Shown here: positions 21,417-32,862 of the stretch, one piece after another
Layout: every line of letters begins with the position of its first letter
Position numbering within the stretch: the stretch's first letter is position 1
Source: Doryteuthis pealeii
Lineage: Eukaryota; Mollusca; Cephalopoda; Myopsida; Loliginidae
Direction of reading: 5' to 3'
Assembly: GCA_023376005.1 (NCBI GenBank)
Contig: CM042157.1
Span: 67,282,479-67,346,478, forward strand
Length of the DNA stretch: 64,000 bases
The notes under the pieces: model-generated
The model's database searches: none
What the model was told of the DNA's origin: nothing
Seen by the model: the letters and a program-made list of their open reading frames with translations, nothing else
Program-made: the position numbers and the translations under genes

Positions 21417-22020
21417 TAAATTTCAATAATAACTTTGGACTCCAAATTTAACATGTAATAATAAGTTTATTAATGAATAGTACAACCCAGCTTAATTGTG
21501 CCTCGGTTCATAATAGCGCTCTGTACTACTAAGTCTTACGCATGCGTGGCTTAGGGATCAGGCTGAGGCTGATCCCTGGTCCAAGGGAACTAACCCATAA
21601 AGTATTAGTAAATCCCAATTATCTGGTGTTGCTTATCCGCCGAATTTTTTAATTTCTTTTTTGTTGTTGTTGAATTTATTAACTTAATCCCACAGAAAAA
21701 GAGACCTACTCTTTTCTCTCTAGCAAGCACAGTTACTCATTGAGACATATTCCAAATGAGATACCTTCCAATGGATTAATGAGGCAACACATTAGGACTG
21801 CTTTTCATAACACGAGGTGTATAATTTATTTAAAACGATAACTAAAAACAAAAGTCAAACGGCAAGTAAATCACCCGTACAATAAATGGATTCGGGCAGA
21901 TAACTTCTGACCCCACTATTATTAGAATCTGTTAGTGTTAATTAGTACTGACTAAAGTGAATTTCAACACTTTTGAGTGTCGTCACTTCAGCTAAATAAT
22001 GGATCATTCTTTTTTATTAT

Positions 22021-22216
22021 TGTTGTACCGGCCGTTCATACAGTGGAGAATATACACCGGTTCTCACTATAAATAGTGAGACACCGAGTGAAAAGGTTGT
22101 ACTGTTACCGTTTAGCGGCAAGCTAGCCGTTCTTGTACCTTATTGTAAATACACTTGTCTCATTTTACCCTACCTCGACTTGACTTCTTTTTTACTGTTG
22201 AATTAACATCACAACA
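22021..22216. mobile_element. short solo LTR with 5-bp target duplication
   Basis: 196 bp: TGTTGTACCGGCC to ACATCACAACA, flanked by perfect ATTAT (22016-22020, 22217-22221). It contains a TATA-like CTATAAATAGTGAG (about 22070) suited to an LTR promoter. No second copy is in the window. Confidence 0.75.
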
Positions 22217-22385
22217 ATTATAAAGAAAGAAAGGGAATAAAATGACACACTACACAGAAAAAAAATATAATAAGAAAGAAAGGGAGTAGGGGAAAGATAT
22301 AGTGAGGGGGTGAGAGCGCGCGCGGAAGTGATAACGCTAATCTGTTTCAATCGAAAATAATGAAAAGAGGAAAAGAAAGAAAAAA

Positions 22386-22389
<4 letters not shown>

Positions 22390-22471
<82 letters not shown>

Positions 22472-22493
22472 AGAGAGAGAGAGAGAGAGAGTT
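22390..22493. repeat. (GT)n(GA)n compound microsatellite
   Basis: GT repeat to about 22418, then GA repeats to 22493 with one GGGG interruption. Confidence 0.94.
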
Positions 22494-22574
22494 AAATCAA
22501 GATTATCCATTATATTTTTTACTCATTGAACTATTTAGCAATAGCTCTTAAGTAAACATATCAGATTTTGTAAT

Positions 22575-22616
22575 AATTAAATTATCATACTGTGGTGTAT
22601 CCACAGGTCCTGCTAG
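22575..22616 (+). mobile_element. Helitron 3' end
   Basis: A TGTGGTGTATCCACA hairpin, a short spacer and CTAG at 22613-22616, followed by T: the standard Helitron 3' terminus. The 5' end is not identified; the GA/GT tract just upstream may be internal. Confidence 0.55.
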
Positions 22617-23694
22617 TATAAATAAATAAACGAATAAGATTGGGATTTAGTACAACTCGAACATAGACTTAAATATCTTAACATATCTCCTTCCCTCTTA
22701 CATCTAGGTTAAAAGGACAAACCTTATTTATTTACCATCAATCTAAATATATACTGTTACCTATCATAAGTATCGATTTCCAGTCACTGTTTATTTCAAA
22801 AGCTTTCCATTTTAATATATCTTTTAAGATTTTATACTTTTAACATATTGATCTATTCAGCAATCGTATCGGCATTGCAGTCTCGGAAGACTATATAATT
22901 CTTGTGTCCCTGAAGTTACAGCGCCTCCCGTGACTGTAAAGTCCAATGTTCGAAAAAAAAAAAAAACAGCCTCGACCACAGATGTCGCATGTGAAGGCTG
23001 GCCCTGCAGATGTTGATGTGCCTGTGCTTTTTTGCTATCGTTTTCTTCTGGACCTTTTGGCTTCATGGTGTTGCGCCAAGGTGACTTCATACATGAACAG
23101 TTCGCTAACTCCCATTGAGTTAGCATATTAGAACAAACACAAAAATTACTCGAAAGCAAAAGAATACTAATTGCTATAAAAAGACGGATGAAAGAAAACT
23201 TCTCTCTCCCTCTCTCTTTGCCCCCTCTCTCTTTGTCCCCTCTCTCTTTGTCCCCTCTCTATGCCCTCTTTCTCTCCGAATCTGTTCAGTTAACATTTGT
23301 AAGTAATCATGTAAGTAAAATCAAGTAGGATTAGCGTGTTATGTGTAGTTTAATTAAAACACTTAAGTAAAAAAATATTTACTTCCCAATTAGATATTTA
23401 AATTTAATTACAAAAAGTATAAACACATTTTCTGATATGTAGTCAGTTTTTAGACTATTCTTAGAGGCAATTTTTTGAAGGTCAGAATATTACATTATCA
23501 TAAAAGAAGGTCTTGTTGTGAGACAAAAATAAATGTCCTCCTTTGCATTGGTGACGTATTTTCCCACCTCACGTGTCCGTTGGTCACATGGTAATTCAGC
23601 CCCTTAAAACTTTCTCTTTTGTCAAATGGACAAATGTTTTATTTTTTGATCATTTTTAAAATTATTTTTTTTATATATCGTTTATTTATGTTCT

Positions 23695-24194
23695 TGTTAT
23701 ATCCCGAGATGTAGGAAGTACAAAATGATAATAAAAACAGTGTAATATGTTTAACATATAACAATATTTGTTTTATTTATTCTCACTGACAGGAAATACA
23801 GTCGGATGGTTTTGGATAGAATTCAACTCTGTGTGTATCATGTGCGTGTTCGTCACATGGGCCGTCCTTTGTGTTGTCATCTGTGTGTTCACCACATGGG
23901 ACGTCCTTTGTGTTGTCATGTGTATGTTCACACGTGGGGCTAGTCCTTGTCTGCTGACTCTCTGCTTGTCAGTCTTTATTTAACACAGGGTAGAAAATTC
24001 TTCTACCCTAAAAATAACTTAACTAGCCCGATTGTGCTGACGCACGTGGTCACTAGTCCATCCGTGCTGACGCACGTCTGTACAGTCCAAAACCCCAGTC
24101 CAAAGTAACATGGCGGAATTGCCATATCTGGGTTCTCGTCAGTCCCTTACTGATCAAAGGGGAGTAACTCTATTTTCGTTAGGTCCACCTAGCG
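23695..24194. mobile_element. solo LTR, family D1 (second copy)
   Basis: 500 bp: TGTTATATCCCGAGATGTAG to TCCACCTAGCG. It is flanked by perfect GTTCT on both sides (23690-23694, 24195-24199). It contains two CACATGGG-type short repeats that account for its extra length over 10629-11049. Confidence 0.8.
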
Positions 24195-24313
24195 GTTCTT
24201 ATATCTTTATTTAGCTTTTCTTATAAGAAAATAAGGATGAAAAAGGTTTTAAACTCTCGGACAAAAATAGGATGTGGATTTTATTGAACCTTGGTCTTTG
24301 CTGGTCTACACTC

Positions 24314-24511
24314 TGTTACGATTTTTGTGACCATTTTTAGGTGAGCACACTTTACAGTGGAGATCACTTGTGTTCCTTAGTGTTCGGTAGAACCCTGGGG
24401 TACCTTAGTGTTAGGTGCCACGTATTCGAGCGTGTTGATTGGCTGAATGAATCCATGCGTCCACGCAGAGTCTATAAGTTTAAGTGGTGGTCTACAGCAC
24501 ACCTTATATCA
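24314..24511 (+). mobile_element. LTR-like repeat, family E (plus)
   Basis: 198 bp: TGTTACGATTTTTGTGACC to CAGCACACCTTATATCA. It contains GAGTCTATAAGTTTAAGTGG before the end, shared with 17323-17676 on the other strand. Confidence 0.65.
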
Positions 24512-24526
24512 AAAAAATATATATAT

Positions 24527-24815
24527 GGAAGTGCGTGGTGTAATGGTTAAAGTCATGGGAAATGGACTCGTCGCCCCGAGTTCAAATCCTAGATGTGGTA
24601 ATTGCATTTCACTTAGTGCTAATACCCTTGGGAAAGGTATGAATCCTAATCTCCCTCCAGCTATGGATAAATAGTAGGGCAGACTGGGCTCTTTAACCTT
24701 GGTTAGGCAACCAGTCTAGGTGAAGGAAAACTCTGAATTCAAACCTGTTGAACTCCGCTTAAGAAATTGACCTTGTGTCACATCCTGCTCGTGCTGAGGA
24801 GTAGGTAAATATATA
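24527..24815 (+). mobile_element. SINE-A (plus)
   Basis: Full length: head GTGCGTGGTGTAATGGTTAA, B-box-like GAGTTCAAATCCTAG, CCCTTGGGAAAGGTATGAA, and the TA-rich tail after GTAGGTAAATA. Confidence 0.86.
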
Positions 24816-24892
24816 TATCACAAAAATATTCCAGCACACTCGGCTGTTGTACAATAAACATGCAGGCATACATACTGACATTCAGAATTTTT

Positions 24893-24895
<3 letters not shown>

Positions 24896-24936
<41 letters not shown>
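24896..24936. repeat. (TA)n microsatellite
   Basis: A pure TA tract. Confidence 0.95.
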
Positions 24937-24938
<2 letters not shown>

Positions 24939-25789
24939 AAGTTTGGTATGTACGTGTCGACTTATAACTCACAAACGAGGGGGTCATTCAGATTTGAAAT
25001 CTTGCATACTACTTGATATGCTTATAACTAAGAAACACGCGCAATCTGGGTTTTGATTTTTTAATAATTAAGCGATATAATTCAATAATTAACAAAAAAT
25101 AAAAAAAATACAGTATACACACCCTCCATCCCCACCCTACTCACGTCGCCATGAGTTTGGTTTTGAACTTCCAGACAGAAGACGCGGTCACTTACTGTTT
25201 TAAAAAAATACGAATGTTCATTTCTAAAAGAACACCCACCCACTCCATCTCCCGTCAGCACAATTCGAGCTTTGAAGTAGGTTAAGACAGAGTTTCTGAC
25301 CGTAATAAAAAGACGACTTCTAAAAAAAAAAAAAACAACCTTCCACCCCACTCGTCGGTACATGCTTTCAACTTCTAAGCATATGGTGTTAGAAAGGCAA
25401 ATGATACTCATGTGCATTTTTTTTTTAATTAGGTATCAACAATTCAAGTGCCAATTTTCACATTAAAAACAAATTAAAATTAATCAAATCGATTATATGA
25501 GGTCAAATTTTCGTCTAAGTCAAAAAGTAGTAACATAATGAGCATCAGTAAAAAAATCAAAATGATATTACATATGTAATTAATTATTGATACAGTTTAA
25601 ACATTAAATTCTGCCAAAAAAAAATTACGAAAACGGACGCTTTGTCTGAATTAAAAATACATACTAAAACAAACACGTTATTGAGATTTTAAAACAATTC
25701 ATGCCGAAGTTATGTTTGTTTTATTCATTATTACTGGGTATTCAAATTATTTCTAATCCATTTTTAAACATATTTTTAAAAATCCTGTT

Positions 25790-26185
25790 TTTCTATTTAA
25801 CCAATAGATGGGACCTGGAGTGGTCGTACTTGGTGGGCCTAACAAGTACGACCACTCCGCGTCAATGTGAGCCTAGGAGTAATGGCAATGAAGGGGTACT
25901 CCACACTTCCCAGAGCTCCATAATTGGAACCTCACCACTAGATTCAGTTTTACCATAAGAGCAATACGGTGGGGACAATCATATAGGTGCTAGGGCTTGA
26001 CATGACTAGCTGATTGATTGGAGGGACCTTGGAGCCCAAGTAACGGTGCATGCCATAGACTACTCTGCAAACACCATGAGTCGTCACCTACGGCCGACAG
26101 GTGGCCCAATTGGAAGGAGGTTTTACTCAGCAGGGGTGCTGTCGGCATATTTTACAGCCTCAGCCGATAGAGCTAAATAAATAAG
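25790..26185 (+). mobile_element. family C copy, middle and tail
   Basis: It begins in the ATTTAACCAATAGATGGGAC region and includes an internal inverted duplicate around GGAGTGGTCGTACTTG / CAAGTACGACCACTCC. It continues through GGTGCTAGGGCTTGACATGA to a GACAGGTGGCCC and AGCCTCAGCCGATAGAGC end. Confidence 0.75.
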
Positions 26186-26469
26186 GACACATGTTTAATA
26201 ATTAGCTCCTTTTAATTGTTACTTTTTAGGGGTAAAAAAGAAAATAAATTAAATTAATATTTTTTATCACTTTAATGCAACAATCAATTAAGAAAAACAA
26301 GTAATTAGGAACTGAATTTAAGTTTTTGTCATATGTACAAAACAGTTTTCGAAAAATAGAATTATGTTTCAAAACACTCAAAAGTTAGGGATTACATTTT
26401 TAAAAAAAATTCTATGTATTATTTTCCTCTTATTCTCTCTCTTACCCACTCACTACCTGGTGTTAAAAT

Positions 26470-26505
26470 GTTTTACCCCGGTCATGGACCGGGTACTTAT
26501 GCTAG
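26470..26505 (+). mobile_element. Helitron 3' end with strong hairpin
   Basis: CCCCGGTCATGGACCGGG (perfect stem, short loop), eight bases of spacer, then CTAG at 26502-26505 followed by T. This is a textbook Helitron terminus. The 5' end is not resolved. Confidence 0.65.
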
Positions 26506-26954
26506 TATATATATATTACATAGATTAAGTAATTTCGTATTTAAAATCTTAGCGCGATCGAAACTGTCGCGGAGCCGATAAACGATGCCGACCACGCGAA
26601 CGTTTTTAACAAAGTAAATGAAGTGCCATAAACCGGGCAAAGGAGGACAAACACGAAGTTTTAGGTTTAACAAGACGACAGTTTTATTCGCGTGTAAACT
26701 GGGAGAACAAAGCAGGATAACGAGTCGGGTGGTCAATGTCTTCCGGCAGCTGGGTTGTCAGCATCGCGGGACAGGAAGGTGAGGCTGGTCGGTGTCGTTA
26801 GACGGACGGATCTTCCGGAGGCTAGAAACGTGCTGGACCAGGTAGACAGGAAGCAGCTGGACAAAGTCGATAGGGACGTCTCGCCAGTGGAAGAAAGTCA
26901 CAGAACTGATAAAAAATTCTTAGTCGCCGGGAAAATACTTTGTGTTTTGTCCTT

Positions 26955-27125
26955 AAAAAGGCCTAAACTAGAATTGCTGAGAGATTATCTTGGGTGTCGG
27001 AAGTGAGTCCTATTCTCGCACGCGGAAGGTTCTTCCGGTGAAGGCTCATGGGAGTTTATTTTGTTATTCGTTTTCTTATTTCAATTTTATTTCAATGTTA
27101 TTTTAATTTTATTTTAATCCCCACA
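26955..27125 (-). mobile_element. LTR family B, truncated
   Basis: The LTR start (minus strand TGTGGGGATTAAAAT at 27125) to the GGCCTAAACTAGAAT region. It is followed by a 40-bp spacer (27126-27165) that is repeated after the next LTR (27575-27615), so LTR plus spacer is tandemly repeated. Confidence 0.75.
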
Positions 27126-27165
27126 AAGGACAATTTGCTAAGCTGTTGCCATAACATCTGAAATT

Positions 27166-27574
27166 TGTGGGTTAGCAAGGGGTTTATTGTTTTAGGTTTA
27201 AAAGGTAGCTTGTTATTCCTGGTGCGTGTTCTTGGGGTTTGCTTTTAACCCCATCTTATTTGGTGGTCTCGCTGAAAAGGAACGAATTCAAGGAACGAAA
27301 AAGGAAGAGACAAGAACAAAAGGTGGTTTTATGATTTAGGCTTTATTCACGGGACATAGCCGCCAAGTGGCAAGGAAATATCTCCCTGGCCGGTAGTAGC
27401 GACTACACACAGTTAAGGCCTAAACTAGAATGGCCGAGAGATTATCTTGGGCGTCGGAAGTGGGTCCTTTTCTCGCACGCAGAGGGTTCTTCTGGTGAAG
27501 GCTCATGGGTGTTTGTTATTTTGTTATTTTTAAAAAAATTTAAATTTTATTTTAATTGTACTTTAATCCCCACA
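27166..27574 (-). mobile_element. LTR family B, complete
   Basis: 409 bp. On the minus strand TGTGGGGATTAAAG to CTAACCCACA, containing GTGAATAAAGCC (poly(A) signal) and CGAGACCACCAAATAAGATG. It is the best-preserved copy in the window. Confidence 0.82.
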
Positions 27575-27624
27575 AATGACATTTTGCTAAACTGCTGCCG
27601 TAACATCTTAAACTACAGCTAAAA

Positions 27625-27870
27625 GCAGAATCATGGCAGCCTGGAACATGGTCAGCAGAAGACTGGATCGTCTGCAGGTTGGATCTTGGTCAGCATGGGA
27701 TACGGATCGAATGTAGGTTGGATCTTGGTCAGCAGGGTACCGGTTCGAGTGTAGGATGGATCGTGGTCAGCAGGAAGCCGGATCGAGTGTAGGATGGATC
27801 GAGGCCAGCAGAAGACTGGATCGTCTGCGGGTTGGATCGTGGTCAGCAGGAGACCGGATCAAGTATAGGA
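27625..27870. repeat. about 41-bp minisatellite
   Basis: About six degenerate units built on TTGGATCGTGGTCAGCAG and CCGGATCGAGTGTAGG. One more unit occurs at 28540-28595, so a roughly 670-bp insertion or divergence splits the array. Confidence 0.82.
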
Positions 27871-28540
27871 TGGAACGTATGCTGTTTGCCAGAGAGTTAG
27901 GAATGTTATATAACAGAAAAATATCTCTCTCCTGATTCACAAATTCACTTACTAAATATATCCAACCACCACCAAAAAACAAAACACTTTGGAACACAAT
28001 CTAAGTTATTAAGAAATGTAACATCAAACGAATGTTGACCCGACAGTAGCTTTAAGCAAAATAAACAAAACAAGTTTTCTGCGCATAGGCTCCACGCAAG
28101 CTTCCGAGTGAAAAACCAAATATACAAACAATTTAAAAAAAACATTTTTTTCAACCAATCATAAACCCTCCCCTCACAAAAAAAATTATCAAAGCGAATC
28201 TTGAGCCTATCATCCATGGTTATAAAAACGGCAGACTAAAAGTCGCGAAAGCAGTTGACTCTAGCGCTGGTACACAGCGTCACTCTTTCAGGCAAGATCA
28301 AATCACTACTGTACCTACCGACCCACGTCACATCCCCGCGTCACACACAACTAAGTCGTCGGCCGAGAAACAGACTTTCACTCCCTCACCTACTTTCACT
28401 TCACCGAGTGAAAGAAAGACTTATCAGCTTCACATTTCCAACTTTTGTTTATTTCTAAATTAACGAAATTAATCTAATTTCTCTCGTCTGTTTTTCTTTT
28501 GCTACCATATGCTTTCTTGTAATATATCAGGGATTACCAC
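27871..28540. other. unassigned block with TATA-like element between minisatellite parts
   Basis: Non-repetitive within the window. It contains GGTTATAAAAACGGCAGAC (about 28218-28236) and downstream CTTTCACTCCC-type repeats, which looks like an LTR or pol II promoter. There is no ORF above about 90 codons with any recognisable content. Its position inside the minisatellite suggests an inserted element. Confidence 0.35.
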
Positions 28541-28811
28541 TGAAACGTGATCAGCAGAAAACCGGATCGGATTCAGGCTGGATCGTGGTCGACAAAAGAA
28601 TGTTATTTAGTGTATTTTTAATATTTAAATGAAAAAACCCCAAACAAACAAAAACAAGAAAAAAACAACAACCCCCCCCCAAAAAAAAACAACAAAATTT
28701 GTATTTCTAAATTTTTTTTTATGGAATAAGTAATTATAAATAATTGAATAAGAGTTAAAATCGATACATATATACATTCGTTTTCTACCAAACTATCGCT
28801 ACGAATCCAAA

Positions 28812-28880
28812 ACTTAGTCGGCATTAAATGACCCACCGAGGTTGATATGCCGTAAAACAAAACAAACCAAAACCAAACAA
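28812..28880 (-). mobile_element. family C 5' fragment (minus)
   Basis: GGCATTAAATGACCCACCGA and TTGATATGCCGTAAAAC, the reverse of the family C start. Confidence 0.7.
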
Positions 28881-29107
28881 ATACTGTTTTTTTTAAAAAA
28901 CGCGGACATCGTCCCTTGGCGGAAAGTTTAAATGCCTTTTCGGGTGTCAATAAACCAGTTAATGTTTTGCAATTCGTCTTCAGAGTCGTGACTGCCGAAA
29001 GGCGTTTAAACTTTCCGCCAAAAACCGATGCCCGCGTTTAGGGAGAAACCAACTTTGTCTCGCCAGGAGGAACAAGGATGTTGGTCAAACTAGCTGTATA
29101 AAGTAAA

Positions 29108-29270
29108 GTGGCCTAATGTCGATATCAGCCAAACAGCGAGGGAGTCTATCCCATTTTCACTAGCTCTAGACCAAGGAGATTGTTTTTGCGTCTGGGGTGG
29201 GGCGCCGCACCTACCATCAGCTCTCCACCTTACGGCACAAATCCCTGTGCTACTCATACACTGCTGTATA
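29108..29270 (-). mobile_element. SINE-B body (minus)
   Basis: CAGCGAGGGAGTCTATCCC, AGACCAAGGAGATTG and CACCTACCATCAGCTC. The tRNA-like head is missing. Confidence 0.75.
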
Positions 29271-29309
29271 GAATAATCTTACTGTACTCTAGATGGACTT
29301 TTATCGGAA

Positions 29310-29940
29310 ATTCAACAGAGAATTATCTTCCCCTGTCGCTAGGGGGGAAATCGCCAACATACGATGTTGGCGCCAGAATCAAAGACTTCACTTATCAGGG
29401 AGCAGTCATCGAGGGAAGTCGCAAATAAGCGATCCCTAGACTTTACTTATCACAGAGCAGTTACCCTGGAGAGATGCAAAAATAAGCGCTCTTACCACCG
29501 TGCCCATAAACAGGGCTCACTTGTCTGGAGATTGTCAACCTGAGGATTCACGTCAAACTCGCCCATAACCAGCAAACTTTCTAAGGCGTTGTATCAGCAT
29601 ACTTTCGAAGGCTGATACAATAGCATACCAACAGAAGGCTGAAGAACGAGAAACGACCTGACGAAGCGTCTTAACAACGTTCCAGCCAGCGACCAGAATA
29701 TCCCTGTTATCACCACTTCTCAAACGAACAGTATTTCACCTCACAGATAAGTCTCGTAGCAAATACCATTAAAATTTGCAACAACATTTCTGTACCTTTT
29801 GATAATACAAGTGTCTGCATTTTATGTTGTATTTGTTTCTTTCTTTCGTCTGAAATAGTCAACTACGGAGAATAAGGGCTCCAACGAATCCCCGTAAATA
29901 CTCTTACTTTAAAACAGCTTACCTTAATGCTAAGATAGAC
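29310..29940 (+). repeat. unclassified dispersed repeat, family H (copy 1)
   Basis: It matches 35990-36720. Near its start is a perfect small hairpin GCCAACATACGATGTTGGC. Two imperfect about 60-bp units follow, built on ACTTATCA..GAGCAGT. The block ends GGAGAATAAGGGCTCC...CCCCGTAAATA. It has no coding potential. It could be an LTR or SINE-like element; I cannot classify it. Confidence 0.6.
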
Positions 29941-30597
29941 TGTGAAATATATCTAGAATGATTTAAAGTTTGTATTCAAACAAATAAAAAAGGGCGAAAA
30001 GCTTGTTTGTAAATTAAATATACTAGCAAATATATGCACACTCCGGTTGCAAGTATTTAAGTTTTATTATAATAAAATATGTTAAATTAAAAAAGGCTAA
30101 TGAAACTGAATAAGAATGCAAATAAAAAGATTTGGAACAGAGGGAGTATAATCGAAAAATAGAACAACTTTGAACCTAACTCTTCGATCATTTTCCATTA
30201 CTCCCTTCTTTCATTGGTAAATTTTCCTAATTTAACTATTTAGTTAAAATAGGAAGTAAAGAATATTACAGTTATTTCTTCTTGTTAATGGATTTCTTTT
30301 ACTATTTATCCCCAAGATTTTTGCTCATATTTACTAAGATAAAACCAAACAATTAGAAATCAATAATACTAAGCAGATATTTATTAAAATCAAATTTTTA
30401 AGATCAATATGCAAATTAGCCTTTCCATTCACACTGTAAACCGCTATTTTATTGTATATATAAATACAATTGCATGTTATCAGTATGTAGATATGGTCAA
30501 CAGTCTTAATGATGTAAACCAATTTTATTAATAATTGAGGTTTAGATAAAAATAAAATCATGGGGAATTTAATGTAAATAACAAAGGGAATTGTGAC

Positions 30598-30842
30598 TTG
30601 TATAGTAATATAGTTTCGATTACAGACAGACAAAGCCACAATCTCCATTATAATAAGATTGTTTACGGACTTAAACAAAGTGGAAGGAACTGGAATAATT
30701 CGCTCCATAAATTCTTAATTGACAAAACATTTAATCAGTTGTTAAACAATTATTGTGTGTATACACAGATTTTAAATAGTTAAAAATAATTAAATTACTT
30801 GGGCGGATGATTTAATAACTGCGGCGTCAGACTTGAGAAGTA
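30598..30842 (+). pseudogene. Ty1/copia pol fragment, reverse transcriptase
   Basis: It reads NKIVYGLKQSGRNWNNSLHK then FLIDKTFNQLLNNYCVY, matching the copia RT block LYGLKQxxRxW...CVY. After a frameshift, TWADDLITAASDLRSIW follows, the position of the catalytic xVDD motif. Stops and shifts make it non-functional. The reading is interrupted by an LTR inserted at 30843. Confidence 0.82.
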
Positions 30843-31818
30843 TATGGGACAGGAGGTTTAATGTTTTAGGTTTAAAAGGTAGTTGGTTATTCTTGGTGCG
30901 TGTTCTTAGGGTTTGCTTTTAACCCTGTGGTGAGCCGAAAGTTAACGCTTTGAAAGCAGAAATAAAATGACAAAAATAAACGCTTTGCACATGGGATCGG
31001 CGCAGCTAGAAATAAATAAAAAAAGAAATATTAAAAATGATAATTTTCAACCAATCAGATGCGTTCGCGTCTAAAAGGAAGTTTTTCAAAAAAGACCTAT
31101 TTAGAGCCTAAGTAAATCTTATATAAAGGAAGGTTTTCGAAGAACAGTTCAGAAAGGTCAAGTATGCATGAATAGTCCACGTCTCTCGATTTAAGAAATA
31201 TTTGCCGACCGCTGAAGGTATTACAAGCTATATCTTTCCCTCTCTACCAGTTATATCCCTGTTGATATATAGAACTCCACTCTTTCATCCTTTTATTACA
31301 TAAACATTTAAAAAAAAAACATATTCTGCAGGACATTGATCAGTATTCTTGTTTATTGTAATTTTTTGTTTTAATACACATATTAGTTGTAGAAATTATG
31401 AGTTCTTCGTTTTTCTGTCTTAATATATATGACCTTATGGTGTGTTTATTGTAATTACCCACATATATCTATACATCCCATCAACCCATACAGTATAACC
31501 CCATCTTATTTGGTGGTCGTGTTGAAAAGGAAGGAATTCAAGGGAAGAAAAAGAAACAAAGACAGAAGGTGGTTTTATGATTTAGGCTTTATTCACGGCT
31601 CATGGGCACCACATGACAAGGAAATATCTCCCTGGTCAGTGTAGTGACCAGATACAGTCAAGGTCTCAACTCGAATGGCCGAGAGATTATCTTGGAAATC
31701 GGAAGTGGGTCCTTTTTCTCGCACATGCGCGGAAGGTTCTTCCGGCAAAGGCTCATGAAAGTTTGTTATTTTTCTTATTTTTTCTTATTTTAGTTTTAAT
31801 TTTATTTTAATCCCCACA
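30843..31818 (-). mobile_element. LTR family B inserted in copia pol, itself interrupted
   Basis: On the minus strand it runs from TGTGGGGATTAAAAT (31818) to CCTGTCCCATA (30843). AGTA flanks both sides (30839-30842, 31819-31822). An unrelated 571-bp piece interrupts it at 30926-31496. Confidence 0.78.
30926..31496. mobile_element. element nested inside LTR B, perfect 5-bp target duplication
   Basis: It starts TGTGGTGAGCCG, ends CATACAGTAT, and has AACCC on both sides (30921-30925, 31497-31501). It contains CTTATATAAAGGAAGG, a TATA-like motif. It is likely a solo LTR of another family, although its right end does not read CA. Confidence 0.6.
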
Positions 31819-31924
31819 AGTATGAATAATATAAAGAGTAAACCTATATCAAAACTTTACGATGAAAATCTAGGCAAGTCGCTGGCCAAGGCTGCTGCTA
31901 ACTGGTCGTCGACGGCTGGGTAAT

Positions 31925-32247
31925 TTCATAGCAATTGTCTGCTATCGTATTTCTTAAGTATCGAGTTTGAAATTAGTAATGACATTATTAAAATGAGTCA
32001 AGCAAAATATTCGCAAAGAATATTAAACAAATTTAAAATGATTGATTGTAATCTAAAATCAATATCACTGTGACCTAAGTGTTAATAAGGGTTGTAATAT
32101 GGATTCATAACAACTTCCACATAACTGACTATACAGAGAAATTGTTAGTGATTTAATTTATGTAATGAATTGCATTAGACCTGCTTTATACAGTGTAGTT
32201 AATAAGTTATCTCAGCATTTAGCAAAACCGACTAATGTGGATTTAAA
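31925..32247 (+). pseudogene. Ty1/copia pol fragment, RT end and RNase H side
   Basis: It continues the same gene after the LTR: FEISNDIIKMSQAKYSQRIL and NKFKMIDCN (copia LGxxI...QxxYxxxLLxKFxM). After further decay come IVSDLIYVMNCIRPAL and VNKLSQHLAKPTNVDLK, the copia LIYLxxxTRPD...LS block. It is then cut by the TIR element at 32248. Confidence 0.82.
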
Positions 32248-32700
32248 GGTAATTTTCACCTTTAGTTGACTAAATTCCTAGCATAAAATTGTGCATGCGC
32301 ATTATCTGAAATGAACTTAATTGTTATTAAGAACACATTTTATGATATTTTTGTGTTAAAGCATGCAGTTGTATTGTTTTTGAAAAAGTTTCTAAGATTT
32401 GGATATTTCGCACGGAGACTTTCAAAATGGCTACCGGCTTGTTTCAAAGTGAAAGTCAGTGAGCTAAATTCCTAGCATAAATTATCTGAAATGAACTTAA
32501 TTGTTATTAAGAACACATTTTATGATATTTTTGTGTTAAAGCATGCAGTTGTATTGTTTTCGAAAAAGTTTCTAAGATTTGTTTATTTCGCACGGAGACT
32601 TTCAAAATAGCTACCGGCTTTTTTCAAAGTGAAAGTCAAGGGAGATTACTCTAATTGCCTTATTTGCTAGGAATGTTGACAACTAAAGGTGAAAATTACC
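32248..32700. mobile_element. hAT-like TIR element in copia pol
   Basis: 453 bp with inverted ends GGTAATTTTCACCTTTAGTTG and its complement, and a perfect 8-bp GATTTAAA duplication (32240-32247, 32701-32708). Inside, a segment of about 185 bp (TGAAATGAACTTAATTG through TTTCGCACGGAGACTTTC) is present twice in tandem. Confidence 0.85.
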
Positions 32701-32782
32701 GATTTAAATTTGAGGAAAATTTGTCTTAAAATAAATTATTATATTATTGAATCCTTTCCGTTCACTAAGGACGATGGTGTCC

Positions 32783-32813
<31 letters not shown>

Positions 32814-32862
32814 AAATAAAATTTTTATCTGCATCTACGCAAGTGACTCGGCAGGCCAATTC

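Noticed and set aside
22857..23159. 100-codon minus-strand ORF
   Set aside because: It contains a poly-A-derived Phe run and no family motif. It could be a retroelement scrap but I cannot support that.
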